Assembly: GCA_017992885.1 (NCBI GenBank)
Contig: JAGONT010000015.1
Location: 1 to 53,577 of the forward strand
Direction of reading: 5' to 3'
DNA: 53,577 nt
Source: Alphaproteobacteria bacterium
GTDB lineage: Bacteria; Pseudomonadota; Alphaproteobacteria; UBA9655
Shown: piece after piece, positions 17,441 to 26,455 of the stretch
How the letters are laid out: each line of letters starts with the position of its first letter
Position numbering within the stretch: the first letter of the stretch is position 1
Position numbers and translations under genes: made by a program
The notes under the pieces: model-generated
What the model saw: the letters and a program-made list of their open reading frames with translations, nothing else
Databases searched by the model: none
What the model was told of the DNA's origin: nothing

Positions 17441-18654
17441 TGGTAACACGGCCCATTTATTTAGATTATCAATCGACAACCCCTTGCGATCCTAGAGTTT
17501 TGGAAGTGATGCTCCCTTATTTTACAGAGGAGTTTGGCAATCCCCATTCTCGCAGTCATGCTTATGGTTGGCGAGCGGAAGAAGCTGTTGAGAAAGCACG
17601 TGCTCAAGTTGCGAGACTCATCAATGCCGATTCACGAGAAGTCATTTTCACCAGTGGGGCTACTGAATCTAATAATCTGGCCCTTAAAGGGGTAGCCCAT
17701 TTTTATAAAGCTCAAAAGAATCATATTATTACGTGTGTCACTGAACATAAATGCGTTTTGGATAGTTGCCGACATTTAGAACAGGAAGGATTTAAAATCA
17801 CTTATTTACCTGTTCAGGCAAATGGTATCATTGATTTAAATGTTCTTAGAGAAGCGTTGACAGAACAGACGGTGCTTGTCTCTATTATGGCCGTCAATAA
17901 TGAGATTGGTGTGATCCAACCCCTGGCAGAGATTGGAAAGCTGTGTCGAGAAAAAGGCATTTTTTTTCATACAGATGCTGCACAGGCCGTTGGAAAAATT
18001 CCCATAGATGTGCAAGCAATGAATATTGATCTTTTAAGCCTTTCTGGTCATAAAATTTATGGTCCCAAAGGTATTGGAGCTCTTTATGTGCGTCGTAAGC
18101 CCCGCATTCGTTTGCTGGCATTGATTACAGGAGGCGGGCAAGAACGGGGCATGCGATCAGGGACTCTTTCTCCTCCCTTATGTGTCGGAATAGGGGAAGC
18201 TTGTTCTATTGCTAGAGAAGAAATGGCTTCTGAAAATATACGTCTCCATGCGCTTCGGAATCGGTTTTATAAGGCTATTCTCTCTGAACTTGAGGAAGTT
18301 TATCTTAACGGAGATTCGGAAAAGCGTATTCCAGGAAATCTTAATCTCAGTTTTGCTCATGTTGAGGGGGAGGGGCTCATGATGGGAGTGAAAGAGTTGG
18401 CAGTTTCTTCAGGATCAGCCTGCACATCTGCGTCTCTTGAACCCTCTTATGTTTTGCGAGCCCTTGGGGTGGAAGCAGAGATGGCGCATACGTCTTTACG
18501 GATTGGGTTTGGACGTTTTACGACAGAAGAAGAAGTTGACGAAGCCTCTCACCAAATTATCAAAGAAGTCACTCGACTCCGAGCAATGAGTCCCTTATGG
18601 GAGATGAGTCGTCAAGGCATTGACATAAAGTCAATCCAATGGGCAGCTCATTAA
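17440..18654 (+). CDS. iscS: Cysteine desulfurase IscS
   Basis: IscS takes sulfur from cysteine and passes it to IscU. The ATG at 17440 overlaps the previous stop (TAATG) and gives 404 residues, the same length as E. coli IscS. The PLP lysine is Lys205 ([12 protein letters not shown]) and the catalytic loop Cys is Cys328 ([15 protein letters not shown]), the same number as in E. coli. A longer in-frame extension from 17392 is not needed. Part of the isc operon, 15 bp before iscU. Confidence 0.97.
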   Translation: MVTRPIYLDYQSTTPCDPRVLEVMLPYFTEEFGNPHSRSHAYGWRAEEAVEKARAQVARLINADSREVIFTSGATESNNLALKGVAHFYKAQKNHIITCVTEHKCVLDSCRHLEQEGFKITYLPVQANGIIDLNVLREALTEQTVLVSIMAVNNEIGVIQPLAEIGKLCREKGIFFHTDAAQAVGKIPIDVQAMNIDLLSLSGHKIYGPKGIGALYVRRKPRIRLLALITGGGQERGMRSGTLSPPLCVGIGEACSIAREEMASENIRLHALRNRFYKAILSELEEVYLNGDSEKRIPGNLNLSFAHVEGEGLMMGVKELAVSSGSACTSASLEPSYVLRALGVEAEMAHTSLRIGFGRFTTEEEVDEASHQIIKEVTRLRAMSPLWEMSRQGIDIKSIQWAAH

Positions 18655-18669
18655 AGGAAGGAAAGTAAT

Positions 18670-19056
18670 ATGGCGTATTCAACTAAAGTAATTGATCATT
18701 ACGAAAATCCTCGCAATGTAGGGACCTTAGATTCAGGGGATGATACTGTGGGAACAGGCCTTGTGGGAGCTCCTGCTTGTGGAGATGTCATGAAGCTTCA
18801 GATTAAGGTGAATGATCAGGGAATCATTGAAGATGCGAAGTTTAAAACATTTGGGTGTGGATCAGCCATTGCTTCAAGTTCTCTAGTGACTGAATGGATT
18901 AAGGGGAAAAGCTTGGATGAGGCAGGTGTTATTAAAAATACCGAGATTGCTCAGCATTTATCTTTACCGCCGGTGAAACTCCATTGTTCCATGTTGGCGG
19001 AAGATGCGATTCGAGCTGCTATTCATGATTACAGGCAAAAGCATCAAGGGGATTAA
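18670..19056 (+). CDS. iscU: Fe-S cluster scaffold IscU
   Basis: IscU is the scaffold on which IscS and iron build [2Fe-2S] clusters. The 128-residue product has all assembly residues: Cys37 and Asp39 (GAPACGDVMK), Cys63 (TFGCGSAIASS), and His105-Cys106 in LPPVKLHCSMLAEDA, which also includes the LPPVK motif recognised by HscA. The spacing to iscA is zero: the stop is followed directly by the iscA ATG. Confidence 0.98.
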   Translation: MAYSTKVIDHYENPRNVGTLDSGDDTVGTGLVGAPACGDVMKLQIKVNDQGIIEDAKFKTFGCGSAIASSSLVTEWIKGKSLDEAGVIKNTEIAQHLSLPPVKLHCSMLAEDAIRAAIHDYRQKHQGD

Positions 19057-19392
19057 ATGAGCCAGCCACTTTTAACAATCACAGAATCAGCGGCTCAGCG
19101 GGTAAAGGTTTTGTTAGAAAAGCGAGGAAAGCCATCAAGTGGTATCCGCATTGGCATTCGATCGAAGGGGTGCTCAGGACAATCTTATACTCTTGAATTT
19201 GCTGATGAAGTGGGTCCATATGATGAATCTATTGAAGCGTATGGAGTCAAAATTCTAATCGATCCCAAGGCTGTAATGTTTATTATAGGCTCTCAAATGG
19301 ATTACGTGGAAAACAAACTTTCTTCTGGTTTTGTATTCCAAAACCCTAATGAGAAAGGTAAATGCGGTTGTGGAGAGTCTTTTCATGTTTGA
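19057..19392 (+). CDS. iscA: A-type Fe-S carrier IscA
   Basis: IscA carries clusters from the scaffold to client proteins. The 111-residue product has the three conserved cysteines Cys39 (SKGCSGQSYT), Cys103 and Cys105 (GKCGCGESF). It begins directly after the iscU stop and overlaps hscB by eight bases. Confidence 0.97.
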   Translation: MSQPLLTITESAAQRVKVLLEKRGKPSSGIRIGIRSKGCSGQSYTLEFADEVGPYDESIEAYGVKILIDPKAVMFIIGSQMDYVENKLSSGFVFQNPNEKGKCGCGESFHV

Positions 19393-19846
19393 CCCTTTTG
19401 AGGTGTTGGGACTCAAAAAAGAGTATTCTTTGGATCTGAAAACTTTGGAGCAGCACTATTTTAAAGGACAAAGGAATACGCATCCTGATCGTTTAATCCA
19501 TGCGCAGGAAGGGGAAAAGGCTGAAGCTTTAAAGCAATCAGCAATGCTTAACCAAGCTTATCTCCTTCTCAAAAATCCTATAGAGCGAGCTGAATTTATA
19601 CTCAAAGCAGCAGGACTGGATCTTCTTAATCCTGATACAGAAATTTTGCTGCAAGTGATGAATTGGAACGAACGTTTTGAGTCTGGTGAAAATGTAAAAC
19701 CGGAATTACGTCATGAAGAAGAGAAACTTATTAAAGACTTAGAAAGAGCTTTTGAAGTGCAAGCGTATAAAAAAGCACGGTTTATATTATGTCGACTGAT
19801 TTATGTGCAGAAGATATTGAAAGATATTGAATTGTCACACATATAG
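19385..19846 (+). CDS. hscB: Fe-S co-chaperone HscB
   Basis: HscB is the J-protein that brings IscU to HscA. The 153-residue product starts MFDPFEVLGL and carries the HPD tripeptide at 33-35 (RNTHPDRL), which triggers HscA ATP hydrolysis. The C-terminal three-helix IscU-binding domain follows from residue ~75. The ATG at 19385 overlaps the end of iscA; an in-frame extension from 19331 would duplicate iscA sequence and is rejected. Confidence 0.93.
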   Translation: MFDPFEVLGLKKEYSLDLKTLEQHYFKGQRNTHPDRLIHAQEGEKAEALKQSAMLNQAYLLLKNPIERAEFILKAAGLDLLNPDTEILLQVMNWNERFESGENVKPELRHEEEKLIKDLERAFEVQAYKKARFILCRLIYVQKILKDIELSHI

Positions 19847-19860
19847 GAAAATAAGGTATC

Positions 19861-21399
19861 ATGTTACTTCAACTCGTTGAACCAGGGCAAACGTCTGATC
19901 CGCATTCCCATTCTCATTCTAAGGGAATTGTCGTTGGCATTGATTTAGGAACAACCCATTCGGTTGTAGCCTTTGTCCAGAACGAAAAACCTTATGTGTT
20001 GGATATTGAAGGAAAAGGGCCTTTAATTCCGTCCATTTTGAGTTTGACTGACACAGGGATTGATGTGGGGGTGGTTGCAGAGGAGAAGCTCAGTTCTACA
20101 AAACGTCTTATGGGACGAGGACTCCAAGATCCCCTTTGTGCTCAATTTTCTCAACTCATTCAGGGAGAAGGGGTTCGCTTGCAACTTGGGTCTTACAGCT
20201 TGACTCCCGTTGAAGTTGCAAGCCAAATTCTCTCTTACATTCGAAAGCATGTGGAAGAGACATTTGAAAAGCCACTCGAAGCAGCTGTCATTACTGTTCC
20301 TGCCTATTTTGATGAAGCGGCTCGCGTTGCGACAAAACAAGCCGCAGCCCTTGCCGGTATAAAAGTATTACGCCTACTTAATGAACCAACGGCAGCTGCT
20401 TTAGCTTATGGTTTAGCAACAGGAGCAGAGGGTGTTTATGCTATTTATGATTTTGGAGGAGGGACGTTTGATCTTTCTTTACTAAAGCTTGAAGGAAGTG
20501 TTTTTCAAGTTTTGGCTACAGGAGGAGATTTGAATTTAGGGGGAGATGATATAGATCAAGCAGTGGCAACACGGTTTAAATTAAAGGACTTAGACAAGGT
20601 TCGTGCCCTTAAAGAAGCTCTTTCCGTCAATGAATGTGTCGAGGGAATAAGTCGAGCGAACCTGGAAGCACTTGCCTTGCCTTATGTAAAGAAAACGTTA
20701 GAAATTACACATGATGTTTTTCGTGAAGTGGGGCTTTTGCCAAAGAATATTAATGGAGTTGTCCTTGTTGGAGGAATGACGCGTATGCCCCTTGTGCATC
20801 GAGAAGTATCGACATTCTTTGAAAAAGTTCCTCTCTGTGATATTGATCCTGATCAAGCTGTGGCCTTAGGCGCTGCGCTTTCTGCTCATGGACTAAGTTA
20901 TGGATCAGAGACACTTTTATTAGATGTTACGCCTCTTTCTTTAGGACTTGAAACGATGGGGGGACTTGTGGAAAAAATTATTCCTCGCAATTCGCCTCTT
21001 CCTGCTTTAGCGTCTCAAGAGTTTACCACTCATCAAGATGGACAGGGCGGTATGCTTATCCATATTGTTCAAGGAGAGCGCGAGTTTGTGCAAGATTGTC
21101 GCTCTTTAGCCAGGTTTGAATTAAAAGGGTTGCCTTCTTTGCCTGCTGGAGCCGCTCGGGTTCGTGTGGATTTTACGGTTGATGTTGAAGGATTTTTAGC
21201 GGTGACGGCATTTGAAAAAACAACAGGCCTTTCCCAATATATTGAAGTCCATCCCTCCTATGGTTTGGATGAAAAAACTATTGCTGCAATGATTCTTGAA
21301 AGTCAGCAGTATGGAAAAAAGGATGTGGAAAAACGCGTTGAGATGGAGCAAAAACTAAAAGTTGAGTGGAGAAATGACTCCCTCTTTTCAAAATCATAG
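19861..21399 (+). CDS. hscA: Hsp70-type Fe-S chaperone HscA, unusually short
   Basis: HscA drives transfer of clusters from IscU using ATP. The 512-residue product has the Hsp70 signatures GIDLGTTHSVVAF, IYDFGGGTFDLSLL and VVLVGGMTRMP, and the substrate domain start LLLDVTPLSLGLETMGG. It is about 100 residues shorter than E. coli HscA (616). It ends soon after SYGLDEKTIAAMI, so most of the alpha-helical lid is missing, and nucleotide-domain lobe IIB (after GGDDID) is also shortened. The frame has no internal damage. No ferredoxin gene follows, unlike many isc operons. Confidence 0.92.
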   Translation: MLLQLVEPGQTSDPHSHSHSKGIVVGIDLGTTHSVVAFVQNEKPYVLDIEGKGPLIPSILSLTDTGIDVGVVAEEKLSSTKRLMGRGLQDPLCAQFSQLIQGEGVRLQLGSYSLTPVEVASQILSYIRKHVEETFEKPLEAAVITVPAYFDEAARVATKQAAALAGIKVLRLLNEPTAAALAYGLATGAEGVYAIYDFGGGTFDLSLLKLEGSVFQVLATGGDLNLGGDDIDQAVATRFKLKDLDKVRALKEALSVNECVEGISRANLEALALPYVKKTLEITHDVFREVGLLPKNINGVVLVGGMTRMPLVHREVSTFFEKVPLCDIDPDQAVALGAALSAHGLSYGSETLLLDVTPLSLGLETMGGLVEKIIPRNSPLPALASQEFTTHQDGQGGMLIHIVQGEREFVQDCRSLARFELKGLPSLPAGAARVRVDFTVDVEGFLAVTAFEKTTGLSQYIEVHPSYGLDEKTIAAMILESQQYGKKDVEKRVEMEQKLKVEWRNDSLFSKS

Positions 21400-21426
21400 A
21401 AATATGGTAGTTCCTACTGAATTCTT

Positions 21427-21500
21427 TGGGGGATAGTTTAGCGGTAGAACTCCCGGCTCTGGACCGGGCAACTCTGGTTCGAATCCAGGTCCCCCAGCCA
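21427..21500 (+). tRNA. tRNA-Gln (anticodon CTG)
   Basis: The 74-base sequence folds as a full cloverleaf: acceptor TGGGGGA pairs with TCCCCCA, the anticodon arm is CCCGG-CTCTGGA-CCGGG with anticodon CTG, and the T arm contains GGTTCGAATCC. The CCA end is encoded. The TGGGG acceptor start is typical of tRNA-Gln. It follows hscA by 27 bp on the same strand. Confidence 0.95.
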
Positions 21501-21552
21501 TCTCATTAACGTATGAAGATTGCTCTGTGTGAGGTAGAGAGATTCTTTTTCA

Positions 21553-21957
21553 TCAATTTGCATTACATATCAAATTGCCTTGATTGTCATAATAGCAACC
21601 AGAAGTATTGGTGACTCCTTCACCATCATCATCAACGCTAGCCCCCCCCCCCGCATCAAATCCTCCTCCGCCAAAGCCACCCATTACCTCATTATTACTT
21701 ATGAAATCAGCGTTATTACGATTCGTCTCTCGATTTTCTAGGCGATTTTGCCCTTGATTTTCTTGGTGACGACTACCACTTAAGCCTTCATGAAATTCAC
21801 CGCCCCCAACATGACCTCCTCCTCGAACGAGTGTGAGAGGGCCAGGTTGTTGTGTGGTAGATCCGGTGTGGCTCTTCACTGTGGCTTCTGCAGGGTGGTA
21901 AACACAGACTGAGAGGATAACGCTAAGAGGCAGCATTATGGCAAGAAAAGTCTTCAT
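21553..21957 (-). CDS. Gly-rich secreted protein containing a G11 tract
   Basis: The 134-residue product has a signal peptide (residues 1-26, IMLPLSVILSVC core) with GGAGG about seven bases before the ATG. The mature part has an Asn/Gln/Arg-rich middle (QENQGQNRLENRETNRNN) and two Gly clusters, then an acidic patch and a C-terminal pair of cysteines (GCYYDNQGNLICNAN). The second Gly cluster is written by 11 consecutive G (plus-strand C at 21642-21652), a length prone to slippage. A one-base change would remove the two-Cys end. No family recognised. Confidence 0.7.
   Translation of the reverse strand: MKTFLAIMLPLSVILSVCVYHPAEATVKSHTGSTTQQPGPLTLVRGGGHVGGGEFHEGLSGSRHQENQGQNRLENRETNRNNADFISNNEVMGGFGGGGFDAGGGASVDDDGEGVTNTSGCYYDNQGNLICNAN
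21642..21652 (-). repeat. Homopolymer G11 inside a coding region
   Basis: Eleven G on the minus strand encode the middle of the AGGGA segment of the secreted Gly-rich protein. Tracts of this length commonly change by one base during replication in other bacteria. Synonymous Gly codons were available, so the pure run stands out. Confidence 0.85.
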
Positions 21958-22047
21958 CGCGAACCTCCATTTTAATGGAAAATAAATGTCTATTTTAATG
22001 TTCGCATAAAATTATATAAAAATAAGTTAATGAAGGGTGGGTCATTT

Positions 22048-22176
22048 ATGAGTGAAGCAAAAGGAGGCTATTTTGTTTCTACTGTTGGTAGAGACGAGAA
22101 AGTGATCCGAGAATATATCCAAAATCAAGAAAAGACTAATCGTCAATCTGATCAACTTCGGCCGAAGCTGCTTTAA
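22048..22176 (+). pseudogene. IS200/IS605 TnpA C-terminal relic
   Basis: Only 42 codons remain: GGYFVSTVGRDEKVIREYI, then QNQEKTNRQSDQL and the stop. This matches the C-terminal end of Y1 (HUH) transposases of the IS200/IS605 group (the GYFVSTVG...EYI..Q pattern). The HUH motif and most of the enzyme are missing, so it is dead. The ATG at 22048 is accidental. Hairpins that belong to the element end follow directly. Confidence 0.65.
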
Positions 22177-22223
22177 ACCGCTTTGAGCGGTTCACATTCA
22201 ATACCTCCGACTTTGCTGGAGGT
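22176..22223 (+). mobile_element. Right-end hairpins of the IS200/IS605 relic
   Basis: AACCGCT-TTG-AGCGGTT (22176-22192) is a perfect 7-bp hairpin directly at the tnpA stop, and ACCTCC/GGAGGT (22203-22208 with 22218-22223) is a second one. Subterminal hairpins recognised by TnpA are a defining feature of this family. Confidence 0.5.
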
Positions 22224-22412
22224 GATTAATTAAACTTATATTCTTAGATAAAGTGGTCTTTAATTCTTGTCAAGGATTGTAAGTTAAAAAAGTAATAAGG
22301 GTAGTATTTAAATATAAAAAATTCTCTGATTTGATGAAAAATGATATTTGTTCTTAATTATTTCTTGTATAAGACGCTTTTTATCAAATTTGGACGGGAC
22401 CTAGCGCTTAGC

Positions 22413-23720
22413 TTATTCGAAACGATCAAATTTTTCTTTATTGTGGGAAGAAAGTTTGACAGTTAGATGAGCGTGTGTTTCATCATCGTGTCTTTCCAGC
22501 ACTTCTCCATGCGCATAGAGCCAGGCTATTTTCTTGCCTTCTGAAACAAGCAAAGACAAAGCGTAGGTTTCTTCTTTGCTGGCTAGAAAGGTGTTAATTT
22601 TATCTAAGAGATCTTGACTTCCCTCACCTGATAAGGCTGAAACAACACATTGGAGAGGGCGAGTGGAGAGACAGGCTTCAGTTTTAAGGTGTTGAAGTTT
22701 TTCTTTATCTAAAAGATCGCATTTATTTAAAACTTCAATTCCATGATTTTCATAAGCTTTACCAAGGTCTAAATCTGCTAGAACAGCCATAACATCTTGA
22801 TTTTGAGCAGCTGTTTCAGGATGGGAAATATCTCTCACATGTAAAATAAGGTCAGCTTCGACGACTTCTTCAAGTGTTGCTCGAAAAGCAGCGACTAAAA
22901 GAGTCGGAAGATCTGAAATAAACCCCACCGTATCCGAAAGAATGATGTTGCGTCCGGAGGGAAGGTGGACACGTCGCATGGTGGGATCAAGTGTTGCAAA
23001 AAGCATTTGTTCGGCCATGACTCCGGCTTGGGTGAGTCGATTAAAAAGCGTAGATTTTCCAGCATTTGTATATCCTACGAGAGCAACAATCGGAAAAGGA
23101 ACACGTTTTCGTGCTTTTCGGTGAAGCGCACGTGTTCGAGTAACGTCTTCCAATTCCTTCTTAATGCGACCAATTCTTTCGTCAATGAGACGGCGATCAA
23201 GTTCTAGCTGGGTTTCTCCTGGGCCACCGACAGCTCCTAGGCCTCCTCTTTGTCGTTCAAGGTGTGTCCAAGAGCGAACCAACCGACTCCGTTGGTAAGT
23301 TAAAGCCGCTAATTCGACTTGAAGACGACCCTCTGCCGTACGAGCACGAGCCCCAAAAATCTCTAAAATTAAGCCTGTTCGATCAATAACTTTACAATTC
23401 CAAGCTTTTTCTAAATTACGTTGTTGGACAGGAGAAATGGCGGCATCAATAAAAACAAGGTTGATATCGAGGGCCTTTATCAAGTCTTGCAGGGCGTGTA
23501 CATGCCCCTTACTAATGTAAGTAGCAGAGCGAATAATATGTTGTTTGAAAAATTCCGTTCCCTTTACATCTAATTGGATGGCTTCAGCAAGACCTTTTGC
23601 TTCTTCAAGGCGAGCTTGTGGATCAATAATGCGATGGAGACCTTTGACAATATAGGGGCACACAATAAAAACAGCCCCAGATGACTTATGTCCTGGGGCT
23701 ATTAAGTGGTGATCAGTCAT
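22413..23720 (-). CDS. hflX: Ribosome-associated GTPase HflX
   Basis: HflX splits stalled 70S ribosomes under stress. The 435-residue product has the HflX N-domain with the GGLGAVGGPGETQLELDRR linker signature (about 160-180), then the G domain: P-loop GYTNAGKST, DTVGF switch II and NKCD. Length and order match the family. It lies 6 bp after hfq in the widely conserved hfq-hflX pair and should be co-transcribed. Confidence 0.97.
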   Translation of the reverse strand: MTDHHLIAPGHKSSGAVFIVCPYIVKGLHRIIDPQARLEEAKGLAEAIQLDVKGTEFFKQHIIRSATYISKGHVHALQDLIKALDINLVFIDAAISPVQQRNLEKAWNCKVIDRTGLILEIFGARARTAEGRLQVELAALTYQRSRLVRSWTHLERQRGGLGAVGGPGETQLELDRRLIDERIGRIKKELEDVTRTRALHRKARKRVPFPIVALVGYTNAGKSTLFNRLTQAGVMAEQMLFATLDPTMRRVHLPSGRNIILSDTVGFISDLPTLLVAAFRATLEEVVEADLILHVRDISHPETAAQNQDVMAVLADLDLGKAYENHGIEVLNKCDLLDKEKLQHLKTEACLSTRPLQCVVSALSGEGSQDLLDKINTFLASKEETYALSLLVSEGKKIAWLYAHGEVLERHDDETHAHLTVKLSSHNKEKFDRFE

Positions 23721-23726
23721 GAACGT

Positions 23727-23987
23727 TTACGTCTCGTGTTGTTCAGTTGTTTCTTCCCCTTCAAAGAGTTGAATAGGGTTAATGGGCATAACTGTTGATA
23801 TTGCATGTTTATACACAAGTTGAGAGTGATTATCACGACGCAGTAAGACTGAAAAACTATCAAACCAGGTGATGATCCCCTGCAGCTTAACGCCATTTAC
23901 TAAAAAAAGTGTTACAGGAGCTTTTGTTTTTCGAAGTTGGTTTAAAAATACATCTTGCAAATTATTTTGCTTTTCTGATGAAGACAT
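23727..23987 (-). CDS. hfq: RNA chaperone Hfq
   Basis: Hfq forms a hexameric ring that pairs small RNAs with mRNAs. The 86-residue product contains both Sm motifs: [22 protein letters not shown] and the second with [10 protein letters not shown] (the YKHA signature of the proximal RNA-binding face). It has a short acidic tail. First gene of the hfq-hflX operon. Confidence 0.97.
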   Translation of the reverse strand: MSSSEKQNNLQDVFLNQLRKTKAPVTLFLVNGVKLQGIITWFDSFSVLLRRDNHSQLVYKHAISTVMPINPIQLFEGEETTEQHET

Positions 23988-24009
23988 GGGTTCACCCCTT
24001 TATATTTTG

Positions 24010-24038
24010 ATTATAATTTAAATTACGTACACCGAAAA
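24010..24038 (-). promoter_or_regulatory. Possible hfq promoter
   Basis: A perfect TATAAT lies at 24015-24010 on the minus strand, about 22 bases before the hfq ATG. The -35 candidate TTTTCG (24038-24033), 17 bases upstream, is weak, so the assignment rests mainly on the -10 box and position. Confidence 0.35.
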
Positions 24039-24149
24039 GATACTTCCTCTAACATATTTTTTCGTTTGCTTTGTCATGATTTAATTAATAGCAGGAATAT
24101 CATTAAAATTTCGTTAGCAATTTGTATAAAAAATGATAACTTTCCGATT

Positions 24150-24803
24150 CTATAGGCTTGTAATAAGATGTGCAAGCCCCTCACAATTTTTTGCATCAAT
24201 AATATTCTCTTGCTGAGAGGCTTCGCCATTTCCGACCACAACGGGAATGCAGCCACTGGCAAGGGCACAGTTAACATCAACGATAGAATCCCCAACAAAC
24301 CAAACATCATGGCTGGGGCTAATGGTGCTATCTTGAAGAGCTGCTAATACGGGAATGGGCGAAGGTTTGTCTTGAGCTGTATCATGTGAACCAATGACTT
24401 TACGAAAATAGGATTTCCAACCTAGATAATCTACTTCTTTTCGTAAGTAATTGCCTTGTTTGTTGCTTACAATTCCCATGTAAATACCGTGAGATTTAAT
24501 TTTATCTATAAGTATTTCTGCGCCTTGAAGTGTGGCTATTTCTTCAAGATGGATTTTTTCGACAGACTCGTAAAAAATTTTCTCACCTTCCTTAAACTTT
24601 TCTCCAAAAAGATCAAGCGCCGTATCTCGCATGGAATGGTGCGGACGCTCCCAAAACTCTTCAACAGAAATGGGGGAAAGTTTTAAAACTTTTCGTGCAA
24701 TATTAATACTGTCATACGCAACTCGCCAAGTGTCTACAAGAGTGTTATCCCAATCAAATAAAATGGCTTTAGGTAATTTACGTGGATATGAGTCCGGAAT
24801 CAT
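24150..24803 (-). CDS. HAD-family phosphatase (phosphoglycolate phosphatase-like)
   Basis: The 217-residue HAD hydrolase shows motif I ILFDWDNTLVDTW (first Asp is the nucleophile), motif II with SNKQGNYLR, a Lys in the TAQDKPSP segment, and motif III VWFVGDSIVDVNCA. A cap domain lies between motifs I and II. The substrate is probably a small phosphorylated metabolite such as phosphoglycolate. A GTG at 24839 would extend it by 12 residues, but the ATG at 24803 has AAGGA eight bases upstream and directly precedes the conserved core. Confidence 0.88.
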   Translation of the reverse strand: MIPDSYPRKLPKAILFDWDNTLVDTWRVAYDSINIARKVLKLSPISVEEFWERPHHSMRDTALDLFGEKFKEGEKIFYESVEKIHLEEIATLQGAEILIDKIKSHGIYMGIVSNKQGNYLRKEVDYLGWKSYFRKVIGSHDTAQDKPSPIPVLAALQDSTISPSHDVWFVGDSIVDVNCALASGCIPVVVGNGEASQQENIIDAKNCEGLAHLITSL

Positions 24804-24973
24804 TTTAAAATCCTTAACGTTTAGCAATAATATGGGCACTAAGCCTAGCTTTCTTGAGCGCTTTTTCGAGGCTATGCCTAATTAATATAAGTATAATAAT
24901 TCAAACGATTATATTTTTACTCATAAAATATGTACATGTCAACGAAAAGAAATTTATTTTACTTGAATGCAAA

Positions 24974-26455
24974 TTATTTTCCTTCATAGTTTTCGGCTAT
25001 AAAGCGCTCAAGAAGCCGAACACCAAAAGCTGTGGCCCCTTTTGCACAAAGGGGAAGGTCTTTTTGCGCCCATGTCACCCCAGCAATATCTAAGTGTGCC
25101 CAAGGAACATTATTTGTAAAACGTTGCAAGAATTTAGCAGCTAAGATACTGCCAGCACCACGGCCGTTTGATACGTTTCTCATATCCGCAATATCACTAT
25201 TAATATCTTTGTCATAAGCGCTATCAAGAGGCAGAGTCCATAAAAGCTCGCCTACATTTTCTCCCGCTTTTGTTAATTGTTTTTCTAAGTCTTCATGCGG
25301 TGTAAAAAGACCCGCGCGTTCACTCCCTAAACAAATAACAATGGCTCCCGTAAGTGTTGCAAGATCTATCATCAGCTTTGGCTTGAACCGATCTTGAGTG
25401 TACCAAAGAGCATCTGCCAAAACAAGCCTTCCCTCTGCATCTGTGTTGATGACTTCAATGGTTTGGCCTGATAAAGAAGTCACAACATCGCCAGGACGTT
25501 GTGCAGAACCTGACGGCATATTTTCCACAAGCCCCAGGATGCCAACAGCATTAATTTTAGCCTTGCGGAGAGCAAGAGATTTCATCAGGCCCATGACGAC
25601 AGCAGCTCCCGCCATGTCATACTTCATGTCTTCCATGCCAGAGGCAGGTTTAATGGAAATACCGCCCGTATCAAAAGTAACGCCCTTTCCGACAAAGGCG
25701 AGAGGCGCTTCTTTTGCCAAACCACCTTCCCACTGGAGGACAACAAGCTTCGTTTCTTTGTCACTTCCTTGTCCTACAGCTAAAAGCGTATTCATGCCTA
25801 AAGCCTTAAGTTCATCCTCTCCAAAAACTTCAACTTTAATACCGTCTTCTTTAAGAGTTTTTGCAATTTCAGATAAAGCTTCAGGGGTCATAATGTTACT
25901 TGGTTCGGTAACAATGGTACGGGTCAAAAAAACACCTTCAGCAACAGCTGCCATTGATTTAAAAATTTTTTCAGCAACCTCCGGTCGAGGGGTCAAAATA
26001 TTAAGTTTTTTAACGGAAAAGAGTTCGTCTTGTGTTTTCTTTGTAAAATATTTCTCAAATCTCCAGGATTTTAAAAGAGCTCCTAAGGCTATGTTAGAAA
26101 CGACTTGGGCATCTTCACAATTTTCGAGACTATGTATTTCAACAGCTCCCTCTCCCTTTGGAAAAGCGTCGAGAACCATAATAATAGCCCCACCAACTTT
26201 CTGCCACTGTTTTTCATGTTGATCTAATTTTTTTCCAAGTCCTATAAGAATAATTTGCGTTTCGTCAGCTAGAAAAACAGGGAGTGTTTGAGTAAGCTTT
26301 CCTGTAAACTTCGAGTTCTTAATTGAATTTTGCAGAAATCCCTTAAGTTTATTGTCCCACGTTTGTGTAGGGAGAGGAAACTGATTTTCTTCGTATACTC
26401 CTAAGCAAAGTACTTTATGAGAGGACAGACTTTGAAATTCAATTTTTAATGTCAT
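24974..26455 (-). CDS. pepA: Leucyl aminopeptidase PepA
   Basis: A cytoplasmic M17 zinc/manganese aminopeptidase that trims N-terminal residues from peptides. The 493-residue product has the metal-binding and signature region VINTDAEGRLVLADAL, the upstream GKGVTFDTGGISIKP lysine/Asp segment and the MKYDMAGAAVV loop. The size matches the family (~500). The start is an ATG at 26455. E. coli PepA also helps resolve plasmid and chromosome dimers; no evidence for that here. Confidence 0.97.
   Translation of the reverse strand: MTLKIEFQSLSSHKVLCLGVYEENQFPLPTQTWDNKLKGFLQNSIKNSKFTGKLTQTLPVFLADETQIILIGLGKKLDQHEKQWQKVGGAIIMVLDAFPKGEGAVEIHSLENCEDAQVVSNIALGALLKSWRFEKYFTKKTQDELFSVKKLNILTPRPEVAEKIFKSMAAVAEGVFLTRTIVTEPSNIMTPEALSEIAKTLKEDGIKVEVFGEDELKALGMNTLLAVGQGSDKETKLVVLQWEGGLAKEAPLAFVGKGVTFDTGGISIKPASGMEDMKYDMAGAAVVMGLMKSLALRKAKINAVGILGLVENMPSGSAQRPGDVVTSLSGQTIEVINTDAEGRLVLADALWYTQDRFKPKLMIDLATLTGAIVICLGSERAGLFTPHEDLEKQLTKAGENVGELLWTLPLDSAYDKDINSDIADMRNVSNGRGAGSILAAKFLQRFTNNVPWAHLDIAGVTWAQKDLPLCAKGATAFGVRLLERFIAENYEGK

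Noticed and set aside
25398..26222. 274-codon plus-strand frame opposite pepA
   Set aside because: It is long but lies entirely antisense to well-conserved PepA coding sequence and has low-complexity composition.
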